A stretch of 18,970 nt of DNA from Silvanigrellales bacterium (GCA_028285285.1 JANQPW010000431.1:1-18970); one strand, 5' to 3'; positions 8,401 through 15,532 are shown, numbered from the stretch's first letter. Notes: a model not told the origin generated them from the sequence alone. A program made the numbers and translations.

Positions 8401-8957
8401 AGTCGAGCTCCTTTCGCAAAGGTGGTGAATTTCAACGCCGGGAGACTCGCGTGGCAGGTCTGCTTCTGGCCATCGATGAAAGAAGGAACAAAGACGGCGA
8501 GAAGTTTGCAATTCTGAAGCTGGCTGACATCTCAGGAGAACAGGAGATCAGCATCTTCCCAAAGCAGTACGAAGCCCTTGAGCTGAACTTTGAAGCGGGG
8601 GATGTGATTTGGGTGAAATGCAATGTGCGCCAGGGAATTGAGCAGGGAAGTGTTCGGCTCTCTTGTGTGGAGTTGGGTCGGCTAGACGACCTTCTTCAGG
8701 AGCGCAAAAGAGCTTTACGGCTCACTCTGAACCCCCGATGGGCCAAAGAACCCCAGCGGGTAGACGAACTGATTCGTTTCTTCAAAGACCACTCTGGGCC
8801 CGCTCAGGTGAGCCTCAATGTGGCGCTACCCCAGCAGAAGGTGAAAGTGGAAGCCACCCTGGCTAAACTGGGAAGCGAAAACTCAGTGAAGCTTTTTTCT
8901 CTGCTAGATGAGAAGTGGCCAAGACAGCTGCAGGCTGAGGCCTTCTATTTGAGCTAG
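5418..8957 (+). CDS. dnaE: DNA polymerase III subunit alpha
   Basis: The 1179-residue protein is a full-length C-family replicative polymerase (E. coli DnaE is 1160). The N-terminal PHP domain (about 9-215) has H13-x-H15, D22, T-D46-H47-D, E72, H88, C142 and D210-x-H212. This looks like the complete metal set that E. coli has lost but Thermus keeps. The polymerase core has G-P-G-R-G-S-A-A-G-S and catalytic P-D413-I-D415-T-D-F, with a third aspartate at D565 in K-F-D-F-L-G-L-K. It also has F-R-P-G-P-L-G-S-G and G-F-N-K-S-H-T-A-A-Y. A helix-hairpin-helix-like motif lies at about 834-855 (G-A-I-K-G-V-G) and an OB fold at about 1008-1085. The ATG at 5418 has AGGA eight bases before it. It catalyses chromosomal DNA synthesis with the beta clamp and clamp loader. 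It follows the DUF507 gene and converges on the kinase gene, with 28 bases between stops. Confidence 0.98.
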   Translation: MTSSADRRFVHLHVHSEYSLLDGCIQVNKLVDRLSELGMAACALTDHDAMHGVVDFSFACKKKNINGILGYEANCATFSKDLPEKTHHLVLLAENETGYKNLVKVCSFANTTGRNLHGEESTVVTEEVLRSHAEGLICLTSCLKGECATLLAKERFDCAQTYLSQLKEIFGPGNVFVEIVDNGLAEQKQLRPALVAAAQKAQLSVVASADVHYLSAEDKKTHLSLLAIKHKLKREDVQILDHEEYSYELASEEEMVKRFADLPEALANTLRIADRCQVELKTGEFYMPDFSENPDETADECLRRYAERGLDERRPAIEHAQGESFSEELWAEYQERLNHELGIIERMKFAGYFLIVQDFINWAKDQSIPVGPGRGSAAGSLVTYALQITNIDPIRFNLLFERFLNPERISMPDIDTDFCQDRRQEVLDYCYKRYGEKNVCQIVTFGRMMAKNAIKNLARISGWSFMDSNDFAKLIPESPGIRLTEALESEEKLRARIETDHRAQELWDGALAIEGTLSSLGIHAAGVIISDRPLTELSPVMESEGQVLTQLEGKYAEKIGLIKFDFLGLKTLTVIDKAVKNLEQLQGTKLDIESIELEDPKVYEMISTAHVTGVFQLESTGMRKLISELQPSCFSDIVAVLALFRPGPLGSGMVDDFVQRKHGKKEIEYPLPQLEEILADTYGVIVFQEQVQKIAAVLANYSLGEADLLRRAMGKKDAAEMERQKLRFVSGAKENEIDAAKAEEIFDLMAMFAAYGFNKSHTAAYGWVTYQTAYLKTYHPTCFMAAILSCDLDNTDKVVNYLKDCRRMQITIEAPDVNASEYEFRVTSERSIRYGLGAIKGVGQGIVEEIVEERKNGGDFQSVPEFIARVGAKKLNKKTLESLVNAGAFDTVERNRRYLLENLDSWLRTISREFERLSSVGGGLFGECEGVDLPSLMMGIQSKKASPWPLLQELEQEKQALGFYHSNHPASLYESDLKAFRSYSLGQVALALNEESSSFRKGGEFQRRETRVAGLLLAIDERRNKDGEKFAILKLADISGEQEISIFPKQYEALELNFEAGDVIWVKCNVRQGIEQGSVRLSCVELGRLDDLLQERKRALRLTLNPRWAKEPQRVDELIRFFKDHSGPAQVSLNVALPQQKVKVEATLAKLGSENSVKLFSLLDEKWPRQLQAEAFYLS

Positions 8958-8985
8958 GCTGCAACCAGCGTTGGCGGAGCCGCCC

Positions 8986-11373
8986 TCACCTACGCCTGGT
9001 GGCCTCAAGAAGAAGTTTGGCAAAATGCACGGCCGTCAACGGCTTTGTGTGCACCGTATCAGCGCCGGCATCAAGGGCCGAGCGAAATGTTTCGGCATCC
9101 GTTCGATTGGTGTGCAGGCAAATGAACGCAGAACTCCGGCGCTTCTTCAAGTCGGAGATAACATCGATCCCATTGCGATCAGTCTGGCCCAAATCGAAAT
9201 CAACGAGGTAAAGCAGAGACTCGGGAAGCCCTAGCTTGGGCTCAGAGTCAAACAGCTCTATCGAAACACTTTCCCCGAGCTGAAGCTCATCTAAGGTCAT
9301 TTTGAGCCCCCTCAGATAAGGAGTCTCATCATCGAGTGCGACAACCGTGAGCGGATCGCTCTCAGAAAGCCGGACCTTAACCTCCTCAACGAGCGCATCC
9401 AACTCCCTGTTCTCGCTCTTCTGCCCTTCAATTGCGAGTTCCATTCTGTATTGACTGCTGTGGTCAGGAACCTCAGGCCTCTTCAATGACGCGGACTCAA
9501 CAGCTGGCAAATCAAACATGAACTCAACGAAGCCATTTGGGTGTTGCTTGTTCTTTTCAGAACGGCATGAAATCCGACCTTCGTGTGCTTCTGTCCACTT
9601 CTTAGCGATAGCCAAACCAAGGCCCGTGCCACCACGCTTGTTACTGGTAAAGAAAGCTTCAAAAAGGCTGGCAATGCTCTCTTTCGGAATCAACGAACCG
9701 GAGTTCCCCACAGTGAACTGAACGCGATCATTTTCCCGCACCACACCAATCCAGATAAAGCCCTTCCAGTGAATGGCCTGACAGGCGTTGACGATGATAT
9801 TGGAGAAAATGCGCTTGACCTTATGCACGTCAACCAGAAGCGCCGTCTGGCTTTTCGCCGTGAAAGAAATGTTGACGTTCGCATGGGGCTGACCGCGAAA
9901 GATGTCGGCCAGCACATCGCTCACAAGTTGTTCAGGGGCCACCTCCTCCTTGGTCAGCTCCACGCGAGATGCACCAACTTGCATGACGTCTTGTAGGAGT
10001 CCTTCCGCTTGATCGATCGACCGATGAATGTCGGGCATGGCTTCTTTTGCAAAGCTTCGGAGCGCCTCTGGCTCCGTCAACGACTGGATAGCGTTCAGCA
10101 CAACCTTGCACATGGAAAGGGGTTTTCGGACATCGTGGCTGATGGCTGCCGTTGCCACACCAACGGCTGTGTGTTTCTCCAATTCTGCAGTGCGTTCTCG
10201 GTCTTCGGCTCGCGCAAGCGACTGGAGGTAGTTGAAGCCGACAAGAGCGGCAAAAACTGGATAAAACTTGCCAAGAAATTGCGACTGGACGAATCCGAGA
10301 AAAATGAAGCAGTCGAAGATGTTCATCGAAAATAGGGCCAAGGCAAATACGCGAAGAACTGCAGGAGCTTTCTGTGAGAATGAAGCATACACCCCATACG
10401 AGAATGGGAAAAGCGGGAAAATCAAACCCATTCTCATCAGCTGCACTGACCTGTCAAACAATGTTACAGGTTCATCAGGAGGAAAAACACTGTCAAAAGC
10501 AGGAACGAGGGCATACAGCGAAATGTAGGTGATGTAGGCTCCAACAATCCATGGGAAGCTCTGGGGCCTGGTTTTGTGAAGCAGAGACACCATGAGAACA
10601 TAGGAAGCCAGATCAAAGACAGCCCGTAGTGCAAAATGAAAGGGTGTGGCCAGATCGCTACTCACCAATTCTCTGGCCACACCGGAGAAAGTCAAGAGAT
10701 AAACCGCAGAGCTCATTGCAAACAGAATGACTCCACTTCGAAGACGAAGCGCGAAAAGACCACGCAACCGTGGCCCAGTTAAAGACAAAAAAGTGACAAT
10801 AAAAAGTGAGACCGAACCAGCAAGGGGTATGAACACCGAGTTGAAGAGGGAAAGCAGGGAAAAGCTTCGAGCGGCTGATCTCTCGGCAATGCCAACGGGT
10901 CCAATACGAATTCCCCTCTGAAACGCTCGAGGAGAGTACACTTTGATTCTTAAAGTGTTTTTAGGTTGTAAGAAACTAGAAGGAAGCGCAATATCAACAG
11001 GATAGCTCTTAGCCGGCCGAAAACTCGGGGGAAGAGAGCCATGGGAACCTAGGTACTGACCGTTCAAGAAAAACTCTGCCGCATCGCCAATCTCTCCTGC
11101 CACAAAGGAACACCCTTCGATGCAAAAATGTGGAAGATCGAACTCAGTTTCATAAATGGCAATTTGACCTGCGGGGATAAGATCACTGGCGAGCGTGTCG
11201 GTGGGAACAGCAATTGACAGCCTCTCTTCGCAGGTGTGTTCAGATCGGCAAAAGTCCCACTCTCCTTCCAAGCTGTGAAGCTTGGTTTTGTCAATTCCTT
11301 TTGGCGCAAGGAACAAGAGCACGCACACAGCGACAAAACCAAAAAAAACCCATCCCCTGCTTTTGCCCAACAC
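8986..11373 (-). CDS. Hybrid histidine kinase: jelly-roll-like sensor, 7TM, HisKA/HATPase, receiver
   Basis: From the GTG at 11373 (GAGGAG six bases upstream) the protein has 795 residues. It has an N-terminal membrane segment (about 8-23), then a periplasmic domain (about 30-165) with L-E-G-E-W-D-F, Y-E-T-E-F-D-L-P, A-E-F-F-L-N-G-Q-Y-L-G-S and N-T-L-R-I-K-V. That pattern matches galactose-binding-like jelly rolls and the 7TMR-DISM class. About seven membrane segments follow (175-385). The kinase core has H413 in A-I-S-H-D-V-R-K-P, the N box around N525/N529 and G-T-G-L-G-L-A-I (582-589). N-S-G (557-559) stands where the first glycine motif usually has D-x-G. The C-terminal receiver has D681-D682, phospho-acceptor D725, T755 and K777. 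It should sense an envelope ligand, possibly a carbohydrate, and relay phosphate to its own receiver. No DNA-binding partner lies beside it. Starts further upstream would run into the divergent gene and have no better ribosome site. Confidence 0.92.
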   Translation of the reverse strand: MLGKSRGWVFFGFVAVCVLLFLAPKGIDKTKLHSLEGEWDFCRSEHTCEERLSIAVPTDTLASDLIPAGQIAIYETEFDLPHFCIEGCSFVAGEIGDAAEFFLNGQYLGSHGSLPPSFRPAKSYPVDIALPSSFLQPKNTLRIKVYSPRAFQRGIRIGPVGIAERSAARSFSLLSLFNSVFIPLAGSVSLFIVTFLSLTGPRLRGLFALRLRSGVILFAMSSAVYLLTFSGVARELVSSDLATPFHFALRAVFDLASYVLMVSLLHKTRPQSFPWIVGAYITYISLYALVPAFDSVFPPDEPVTLFDRSVQLMRMGLIFPLFPFSYGVYASFSQKAPAVLRVFALALFSMNIFDCFIFLGFVQSQFLGKFYPVFAALVGFNYLQSLARAEDRERTAELEKHTAVGVATAAISHDVRKPLSMCKVVLNAIQSLTEPEALRSFAKEAMPDIHRSIDQAEGLLQDVMQVGASRVELTKEEVAPEQLVSDVLADIFRGQPHANVNISFTAKSQTALLVDVHKVKRIFSNIIVNACQAIHWKGFIWIGVVRENDRVQFTVGNSGSLIPKESIASLFEAFFTSNKRGGTGLGLAIAKKWTEAHEGRISCRSEKNKQHPNGFVEFMFDLPAVESASLKRPEVPDHSSQYRMELAIEGQKSENRELDALVEEVKVRLSESDPLTVVALDDETPYLRGLKMTLDELQLGESVSIELFDSEPKLGLPESLLYLVDFDLGQTDRNGIDVISDLKKRRSSAFICLHTNRTDAETFRSALDAGADTVHTKPLTAVHFAKLLLEATRRR

Positions 11374-11484
11374 TCGCTTCTCCTCAAAAAAGAACAAGTT
11401 TCTCAAGCTTGCGCCCGCAGCAATCCAACAGCCACTCACTATACTGCAGACCCAAGTGACGGACCAGAGGGAACACTTCGGGTC

Positions 11485-11824
11485 ATGCCGCGAGTTGCCA
11501 ACATCAGTTCCATCAAAGCTCTGACCCCAAAGTGGACATTTTCTACGACTACGTCGTGACAAACAAGTTCAATGAAGAAACAATCCTTCAGCTTCAGAAC
11601 GCATTGGAAGAAACTGAGAAGACCTTCAAACTCCACGAAGAAGCTGCGGCCTTTCTCAAGAAAGGTGGACGTTGGTACGATGCTGAAGACGATTCCCTCC
11701 AGGAGATCCTTCGCGATCAGATGGGTTTCCAAAGAGATTTCAAGAAGCGCAGAAAAAGCTCGACGAACGTCGAGCCATGGTCCAAGTTGCAAATGAGATC
11801 CTTAGCTTCATGGAAAAAAACTGA
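11485..11824 (+). pseudogene. Small helical gene interrupted by two -1 frame changes (decayed, or frameshift-expressed)
   Basis: Coding-like sequence runs through three frames. An ATG at 11485 gives M-P-R-V-A-N-I-S-S-I-K-A-L-T-P-K. The frame then changes near 11526-11532 and reads V-D-I-F-Y-D-Y-V-V and a Glu/Lys-rich amphipathic stretch up to about 11729. It then changes again to a segment ending M-V-Q-V-A-N-E-I-L-S-F-M-E-K-N and TGA at 11822-11824. Each change is -1. The middle segment has C-ending codons and charged helix composition typical of real coding. The joined product would have about 113 residues with no signal peptide; I do not recognise a family. The start is uncertain: no good ribosome site precedes ATG 11485 or GTG 11532. 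The frame changes could be deletions in homopolymer runs, sequence errors or programmed slippage. It is divergent from the kinase gene and ends in a stem-loop. Confidence 0.5.
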
Positions 11825-11857
11825 CGAGCTCTTTTCAAGAAGAAAATCACTCGTCAG
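11821..11857. terminator. Stem-loop between convergent genes, probable bidirectional terminator
   Basis: CTGACGAG at 11821-11828 is perfectly repeated in inverse at 11850-11857. Inside, TTTTC (11832-11836) pairs with GAAAA (11842-11846) around a five-base loop, with a 3x3 internal loop between the two stems. It spans the TGA of the small rightward gene and lies just beyond the stop of the leftward lipoprotein gene. There is no long T-run, so efficiency is uncertain. Confidence 0.5.
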
Positions 11858-11864
11858 ACAGAGC

Positions 11865-12593
11865 CTAGTTCCGCGCCGAGCTTCGCCGACCACGCACCTT
11901 CACCCCCAACTTCCGCCAAGGCTGGGCTCCGCCAGCCCGCTTTCCACCCTGCTGCCAATGGCTTGATGGCACGCGTCGGAAAAAGAGAGAAAGCTGCGAC
12001 GCCGACCAGTGCTCAAGAAGCCGTTGCTCTGAGCCAGGAGGATTGAACACGGCAAACTTAGACTCTTGGGAGATTCCCGAGCCCACAAAACCATTCTCCG
12101 TTTCTAAGGACCGGGTTGCCGGAACATGCACGAGTTGAAAACCACTGTTGCGCAACCCCTCCACATCGGCTCCCACAGCAGCAATAGTGAAACCTCTTTC
12201 GAAGATAAAAAGTTCCAGCACCCGATAGAGCCCACTGTCGCGTTCCCTTTCACTCAGATAGAAACGGTTTCCCACCGAACAAATGCCAGCTTCAACCACT
12301 TTATCTTCAATGGTTGACTGCAACTGAGAATGAACAGAGCTACCCAACTCACGAAAGAGGATCTCCAGATAACCCTCCTCTGAAAAACGCAAGCGTGTGC
12401 CCAGTTCCGCCACCACGGGCACGTGCGTCATGAGCGGGTGCTGGGCGGGCAAGCTCACAACATAATCCCCAACGAGCGATTCGGGCACAACAAAACTGCC
12501 TTCATCACAGAGAGGGTTCACCAGCAAAATTCCTGAGCACCCGGTACAAAAGCATGTGAACAACGCCCCTAAGAGGGTGACAACCCGTATCAT
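11865..12593 (-). CDS. Predicted lipoprotein, distant paralogue of the lipoprotein at 14939-15532
   Basis: The 242-residue product starts at ATG 12593, with AAGGAG seven bases upstream, and has a lipoprotein signal ending C-T-G-C with Cys19 lipidated. Its layout follows the first lipoprotein of the operon. Shared points are L-C29-D-E versus L-C29-N-E, G-D-Y-V at 42-45 versus 43-46, a second Cys (105 versus 84), S-G-L-Y versus T-G-L-Y, and a final strand S-L-F-F-R-R versus S-I-V-L-Q-R. After that point this protein carries about 33 more residues rich in Arg, Lys, Gly and Ser that the paralogue lacks, possibly a read-through extension. Its ATG overlaps the TGA of the upstream secreted-protein gene (ATGA), so it is the last gene of a coupled operon. 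Function is unknown; the conserved Cys pair could form a disulfide in the envelope. Confidence 0.8.
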   Translation of the reverse strand: MIRVVTLLGALFTCFCTGCSGILLVNPLCDEGSFVVPESLVGDYVVSLPAQHPLMTHVPVVAELGTRLRFSEEGYLEILFRELGSSVHSQLQSTIEDKVVEAGICSVGNRFYLSERERDSGLYRVLELFIFERGFTIAAVGADVEGLRNSGFQLVHVPATRSLETENGFVGSGISQESKFAVFNPPGSEQRLLEHWSASQLSLFFRRVPSSHWQQGGKRAGGAQPWRKLGVKVRGRRSSARN

Positions 12594-13990
12594 TGTTCTT
12601 CTCCTTTCCAAAAAGTGAGAGCTGTGAGATCAGGTCGCGAAATCACTCGCTGCAAGGGTTTCTGTTGGTCACGACCCGCTATAGGCGCAGACTGAGACAA
12701 CGCGTGGTTGCGGAATTCCACATAGTGCCCAGCGCGACCGTCAAAACCCAAAGCTGTGATCCAGCCGTGCTGGTCGGTGATCCAAAGCTCCTGGAGAGTG
12801 ATGCGGCCAAAGCTCGCCTGAGGGGCTACTTTCACAACAACTTCACTGGTTCCAGGTTCTGTGTTCAGCAGCTCGATTTGTTGTTGGTCGGCGCGGTAGA
12901 TGAGTTGCAAAGTGGCAATGGACGAGCTGTCCTGAAGCCGCAAATGGAGGATACCGTTCGCAGTCAGTCTTGCTGAGAGCACCTGTGGCGACTCCCGATC
13001 GGGTTGTGTCACCACTGCAGTTGGACGGCGAGTGGTGTGCTCACTGCGCCCATTTCCACACAGGAAACGAAGCGAGTCTTCGGCGCCCGGTTGAGACCGA
13101 CACTCGACGGGAACCGACCGACTGTTGACAATGCGGAATGACTCCAAGACCAGATGCTCCGTGGCCTGCGCAGCTGTGACCTCGTAGCAAAGGTTGTAGA
13201 TCACTTCAGTGGGTCGCTGCCGCGAACGAGAAAACCGGACAGTTTTCCACAGACCCTTTTGTGAGAAATCTCCAACGACCAAAAACTCAGACAGACTCTC
13301 CGGTGTGAGGTGGCCAGCCACATCAGCTGCTTCGACCTGCCAGCAACTCTGATCTCCAGCACTCAGTGGAGAACTCGAAAGGGATCGCACGCTCAAGACA
13401 GTGGGAGGCTCGGTCGTGCGCCGGATGCTTTGCATCATGCCCTCGAGTTCTACAGCCTCAACGCTCCCCTCTGGGTAGATGGACTGCACAAGGACAACCT
13501 GACCCACACCGGAGAGAAAGGCCCAACTGCTCTCAGCCTGGTTGGAATTCATTTGCCGAGACTGAAAACCCAGAGCATAGCCTTGTTGGAGGGGAGACCA
13601 CTGCTGGTCAGGAAACAATCGTCGCAACTCTCCCTCCAGTTGCTCCAGGCTGGTGAGATCCTGTCCCGAAACTCGGGCTTCCCCAACAAACTGTAGAGTC
13701 AACTCAGCCTCAACGGAAGACACTTCCGAACTTTTGCGAAAGACCACCTGTTTGCACCGACCCGAGAAGGAACACTGCGGTGTTGCAACTCGTCCCGCCC
13801 AGGAGCTCGGGTGAGAAAAGGCAAACTCAAAACCCTCCTCCACATATGACTCGGTCGAAAAGCCCGAGCCCAAGATCAGAGGAAATCCATCCATGTGTCC
13901 TGAAAGAGCTGGGGAAGCCCCAGAAGCTCCACCGAAAAACATCAACACAAACGCTGCTGCAGCGGTCACAATCATCTTGCTTGCTCTCAT
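12590..13990 (-). CDS. Secreted protein with N-terminal PsbP/DcrB-like and C-terminal Ig-like regions
   Basis: The 466-residue product has a signal peptide (M-R-A-S-K-M-I-V-T-A-A-A-A-F, cleavage near A-S-G-A at about 22-25) and no lipobox. Residues about 50-195 contain F-E-F-A-F-S-H-P-S-S-W and a pattern reminiscent of PsbP/DcrB-like domains; this is weak. From about 200 on, two beta-rich segments begin P-P-T-V-L-S-V and S-P-Q-V-L-S-A and look like Ig-type folds. The second includes W-I-T-D-Q-H-G-W-I-T-A-L, close to the D-x-x-G-N motif of bacterial Ig-like repeats. Six or more cysteines lie in the mature part, consistent with disulfides. ATG 13990 has GGAG seven bases upstream. It overlaps the TIGR02147 gene before it and the lipoprotein gene after it, each by ATGA, so all three are translated together. 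Probable role: surface or periplasmic partner of the flanking lipoproteins (inference). Confidence 0.8.
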   Translation of the reverse strand: MRASKMIVTAAAAFVLMFFGGASGASPALSGHMDGFPLILGSGFSTESYVEEGFEFAFSHPSSWAGRVATPQCSFSGRCKQVVFRKSSEVSSVEAELTLQFVGEARVSGQDLTSLEQLEGELRRLFPDQQWSPLQQGYALGFQSRQMNSNQAESSWAFLSGVGQVVLVQSIYPEGSVEAVELEGMMQSIRRTTEPPTVLSVRSLSSSPLSAGDQSCWQVEAADVAGHLTPESLSEFLVVGDFSQKGLWKTVRFSRSRQRPTEVIYNLCYEVTAAQATEHLVLESFRIVNSRSVPVECRSQPGAEDSLRFLCGNGRSEHTTRRPTAVVTQPDRESPQVLSARLTANGILHLRLQDSSSIATLQLIYRADQQQIELLNTEPGTSEVVVKVAPQASFGRITLQELWITDQHGWITALGFDGRAGHYVEFRNHALSQSAPIAGRDQQKPLQRVISRPDLTALTFWKGEEQ

Positions 13991-14874
13991 TGTCTTTCTC
14001 CCTTTTCTTCATAGGCCGTGAAGAGCTGCAGATTGAGCTGGCAAACCCGATCGCGATCCTGTTGAGACTCAGCCAACATGTCGATCTCACGGAAAAAGCG
14101 TTTGATGTGTTCCTTTAAATCAGGCATGAGGCGCCTTGGAATGGCCAATGTGAGAGACTCAAAGTACTTTTGATCTTTTGGCTGAGTAGTGGCCTTGATG
14201 CTCTTTTCCAACAGCTGAATGTAGTAATTCAAAAGCACAAACTCAGATGTTTTCCCAAAGTTGTGCACACTTGGCTCACTGCGCCGCAGTCGCCCGCTCT
14301 CGTCACTTTGTAAGAAGCCTTCCTGTAGCAACAGCTCAAAGCCCTCCTTCACTTCGTCTTCTGTGAGGCCCAGCTGTCCCGCAATGTCTTGTGTGGTCTT
14401 CGCCGTGAGGCTCAACTCTTGCAAACCACAGATCTCTCGCAACACCGGAAGGTACCAAGCACGCGCAAAGGCGTTTCCCTCACCGATCATTTCTCGAAAC
14501 AAGCCTGTGTGAAAACAAATGCGGATTTTCTGCGTGAGAAGGCGACGATTTTCTTCCGACTCGCTCAAGCCCAGCAAGGTGATGAGCTCGAAATACTCCT
14601 GCTCTCGCTCGGAAAGTTGGAGGCAGCGAGCCAAGGGCTGAATGGAATCGGTACTGAGGTGGCGTTTGCGAGAGCACACCATCGACAGAAAGGAAGGGCT
14701 TTTAAAGCCTGCTCGTTTGCTCACATTTCTCAGACTAAAGCGAGCCCCAGACGCGGCAGGCGCACCAAGGGCTCGCAATCGATCGGCGAGAAAAGCCCGA
14801 TAATCAAGGTACTGAAAGATGTCAGGCAGTTGATCCGCTCCCACCCGGGAGCCTGAAGCAACTCCTCCAGCCAT
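13987..14874 (-). CDS. TIGR02147 family protein (putative regulator)
   Basis: The 295-residue protein has the signature of TIGR02147. It starts with an F-Q-Y-L-D-Y-R-A-F-L-A-D segment (19-31), then F-S-L-R-N-V-S-K-R-A-G-F-K-S-P-S-F-L-S (47-64), which looks like a helix-turn-helix. R-K-R-H-L-S and L-L-x-L-S-E-x-E lie nearby, followed by E-Q-E-Y-F-E-L at 91-97. A second winged-helix-like part covers about 135-200 (W-Y-L-P-V-L-R-E-I, then L-G-L-T-E-D-E-V). The family is known mainly from Fibrobacter and Bdellovibrio-type bacteria, where it often sits next to genes for surface or secreted proteins; its mechanism is not established. ATG 14874 has GGAGG five bases upstream; the extra upstream in-frame codons have no such site. 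It lies 64 bases after a lipoprotein gene on the same strand and overlaps the secreted-protein gene by four bases, so it probably controls this envelope operon, including itself. Confidence 0.92.
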   Translation of the reverse strand: MAGGVASGSRVGADQLPDIFQYLDYRAFLADRLRALGAPAASGARFSLRNVSKRAGFKSPSFLSMVCSRKRHLSTDSIQPLARCLQLSEREQEYFELITLLGLSESEENRRLLTQKIRICFHTGLFREMIGEGNAFARAWYLPVLREICGLQELSLTAKTTQDIAGQLGLTEDEVKEGFELLLQEGFLQSDESGRLRRSEPSVHNFGKTSEFVLLNYYIQLLEKSIKATTQPKDQKYFESLTLAIPRRLMPDLKEHIKRFFREIDMLAESQQDRDRVCQLNLQLFTAYEEKGERQ

Positions 14875-14938
14875 TTTGACCTCCTCACCGCAAAAGTGTG
14901 CGCAGATGTCACCACGCCCCGAGCGAGCCCCTTCGCCA

Positions 14939-15532
14939 CTACTGGCGTTGGAGCACAATGCTCACAAAGGGTGTGTGGGCATGCGCAACAACTTCACGCC
15001 AGGGCACATCAGCATTATTCACAACCAAGGCCCTGTTCTCAACCGCTGCAGTGCCATGCATGCTGCGCACGCTCTGTTCGAGGCCTTTAAAGAGCAAACT
15101 GCTCGCCACAGGCACCTTTTCTATGATTTCGTAGGGCACGTTGGCTTCCTCAAGCCCTTGTCGGTTGAAAAACACAGATTGGCTGCCAATGCCCTGGCCG
15201 GTGATGGAAAGGCGAGAATAGGAGTAGAGACCGGTCTCTTCGTCTTGACTTTGGCTCACGATCCACCCGTTTGTCCACTGGCACAGGCTCACCTGTTCAT
15301 CGACTCCAAGAGCCATCACCTTGGCCGCAGACTCCTCTGCAAAAACGCGAATGTTTGAGACCACAGCATCAAAGTCGGAGTTTTGAGTGGTGAGCACATA
15401 GTCTCCTGTGATGCCCGGAACTCCCGTGAGAGCGTTTTCTTCATTGCACAGCGCGTGAGTGGTCTGGTTCTCACAAGCCGTTGCACCCCAGGCAAAAACT
15501 CCCAAAGCGAGAATCAGCACATTTCTTTTCAT
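14939..15532 (-). CDS. Predicted lipoprotein, first gene of the TIGR02147 operon
   Basis: The 197-residue product has a signal ending A-T-A-C with Cys20 as lipid site. ATG 15532 follows GAGGAG by six bases, and a T-rich run lies just upstream of that site. The mature part has two further Cys (29 and 84), G-D-Y-V at 43-46, E-T-G-L-Y at 99-103 and a C-terminal S-I-V-L-Q-R-Q. These landmarks recur in the same order in the lipoprotein at the other end of the operon (11865-12593), so the two look like diverged copies. No named family is recognised. It stands 64 bases before the TIGR02147 gene and is probably transcribed with it. It is likely anchored in the inner or outer membrane and faces the periplasm or surface. 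Confidence 0.85.
   Translation of the reverse strand: MKRNVLILALGVFAWGATACENQTTHALCNEENALTGVPGITGDYVLTTQNSDFDAVVSNIRVFAEESAAKVMALGVDEQVSLCQWTNGWIVSQSQDEETGLYSYSRLSITGQGIGSQSVFFNRQGLEEANVPYEIIEKVPVASSLLFKGLEQSVRSMHGTAAVENRALVVNNADVPWREVVAHAHTPFVSIVLQRQ

Noticed and set aside
8973..8984. GGCG/CGCC mini-hairpin between the dnaE and kinase stops
   Set aside because: Only four pairs with a four-base loop and no T-run; too weak to call a terminator.
9583..9996. Rightward frame of 137 codons opposite the kinase core
   Set aside because: The HisKA/HATPase motifs identify the minus strand as coding.
11439..11792. Open leftward frame of 117 codons antisense to the interrupted small gene
   Set aside because: It starts with TTG, lacks a good ribosome site, and its Phe/Leu/Val/Cys-rich product is what the complement of Glu/Lys-rich coding gives.
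14389..14856. Rightward frame of 155 codons opposite the TIGR02147 gene
   Set aside because: It is a shadow of a clearly recognised family on the other strand.
14934..14947. CGCCA/TGGCG inverted repeat at the end of the first operon lipoprotein
   Set aside because: A five-base stem overlapping coding sequence is expected by chance at this GC.
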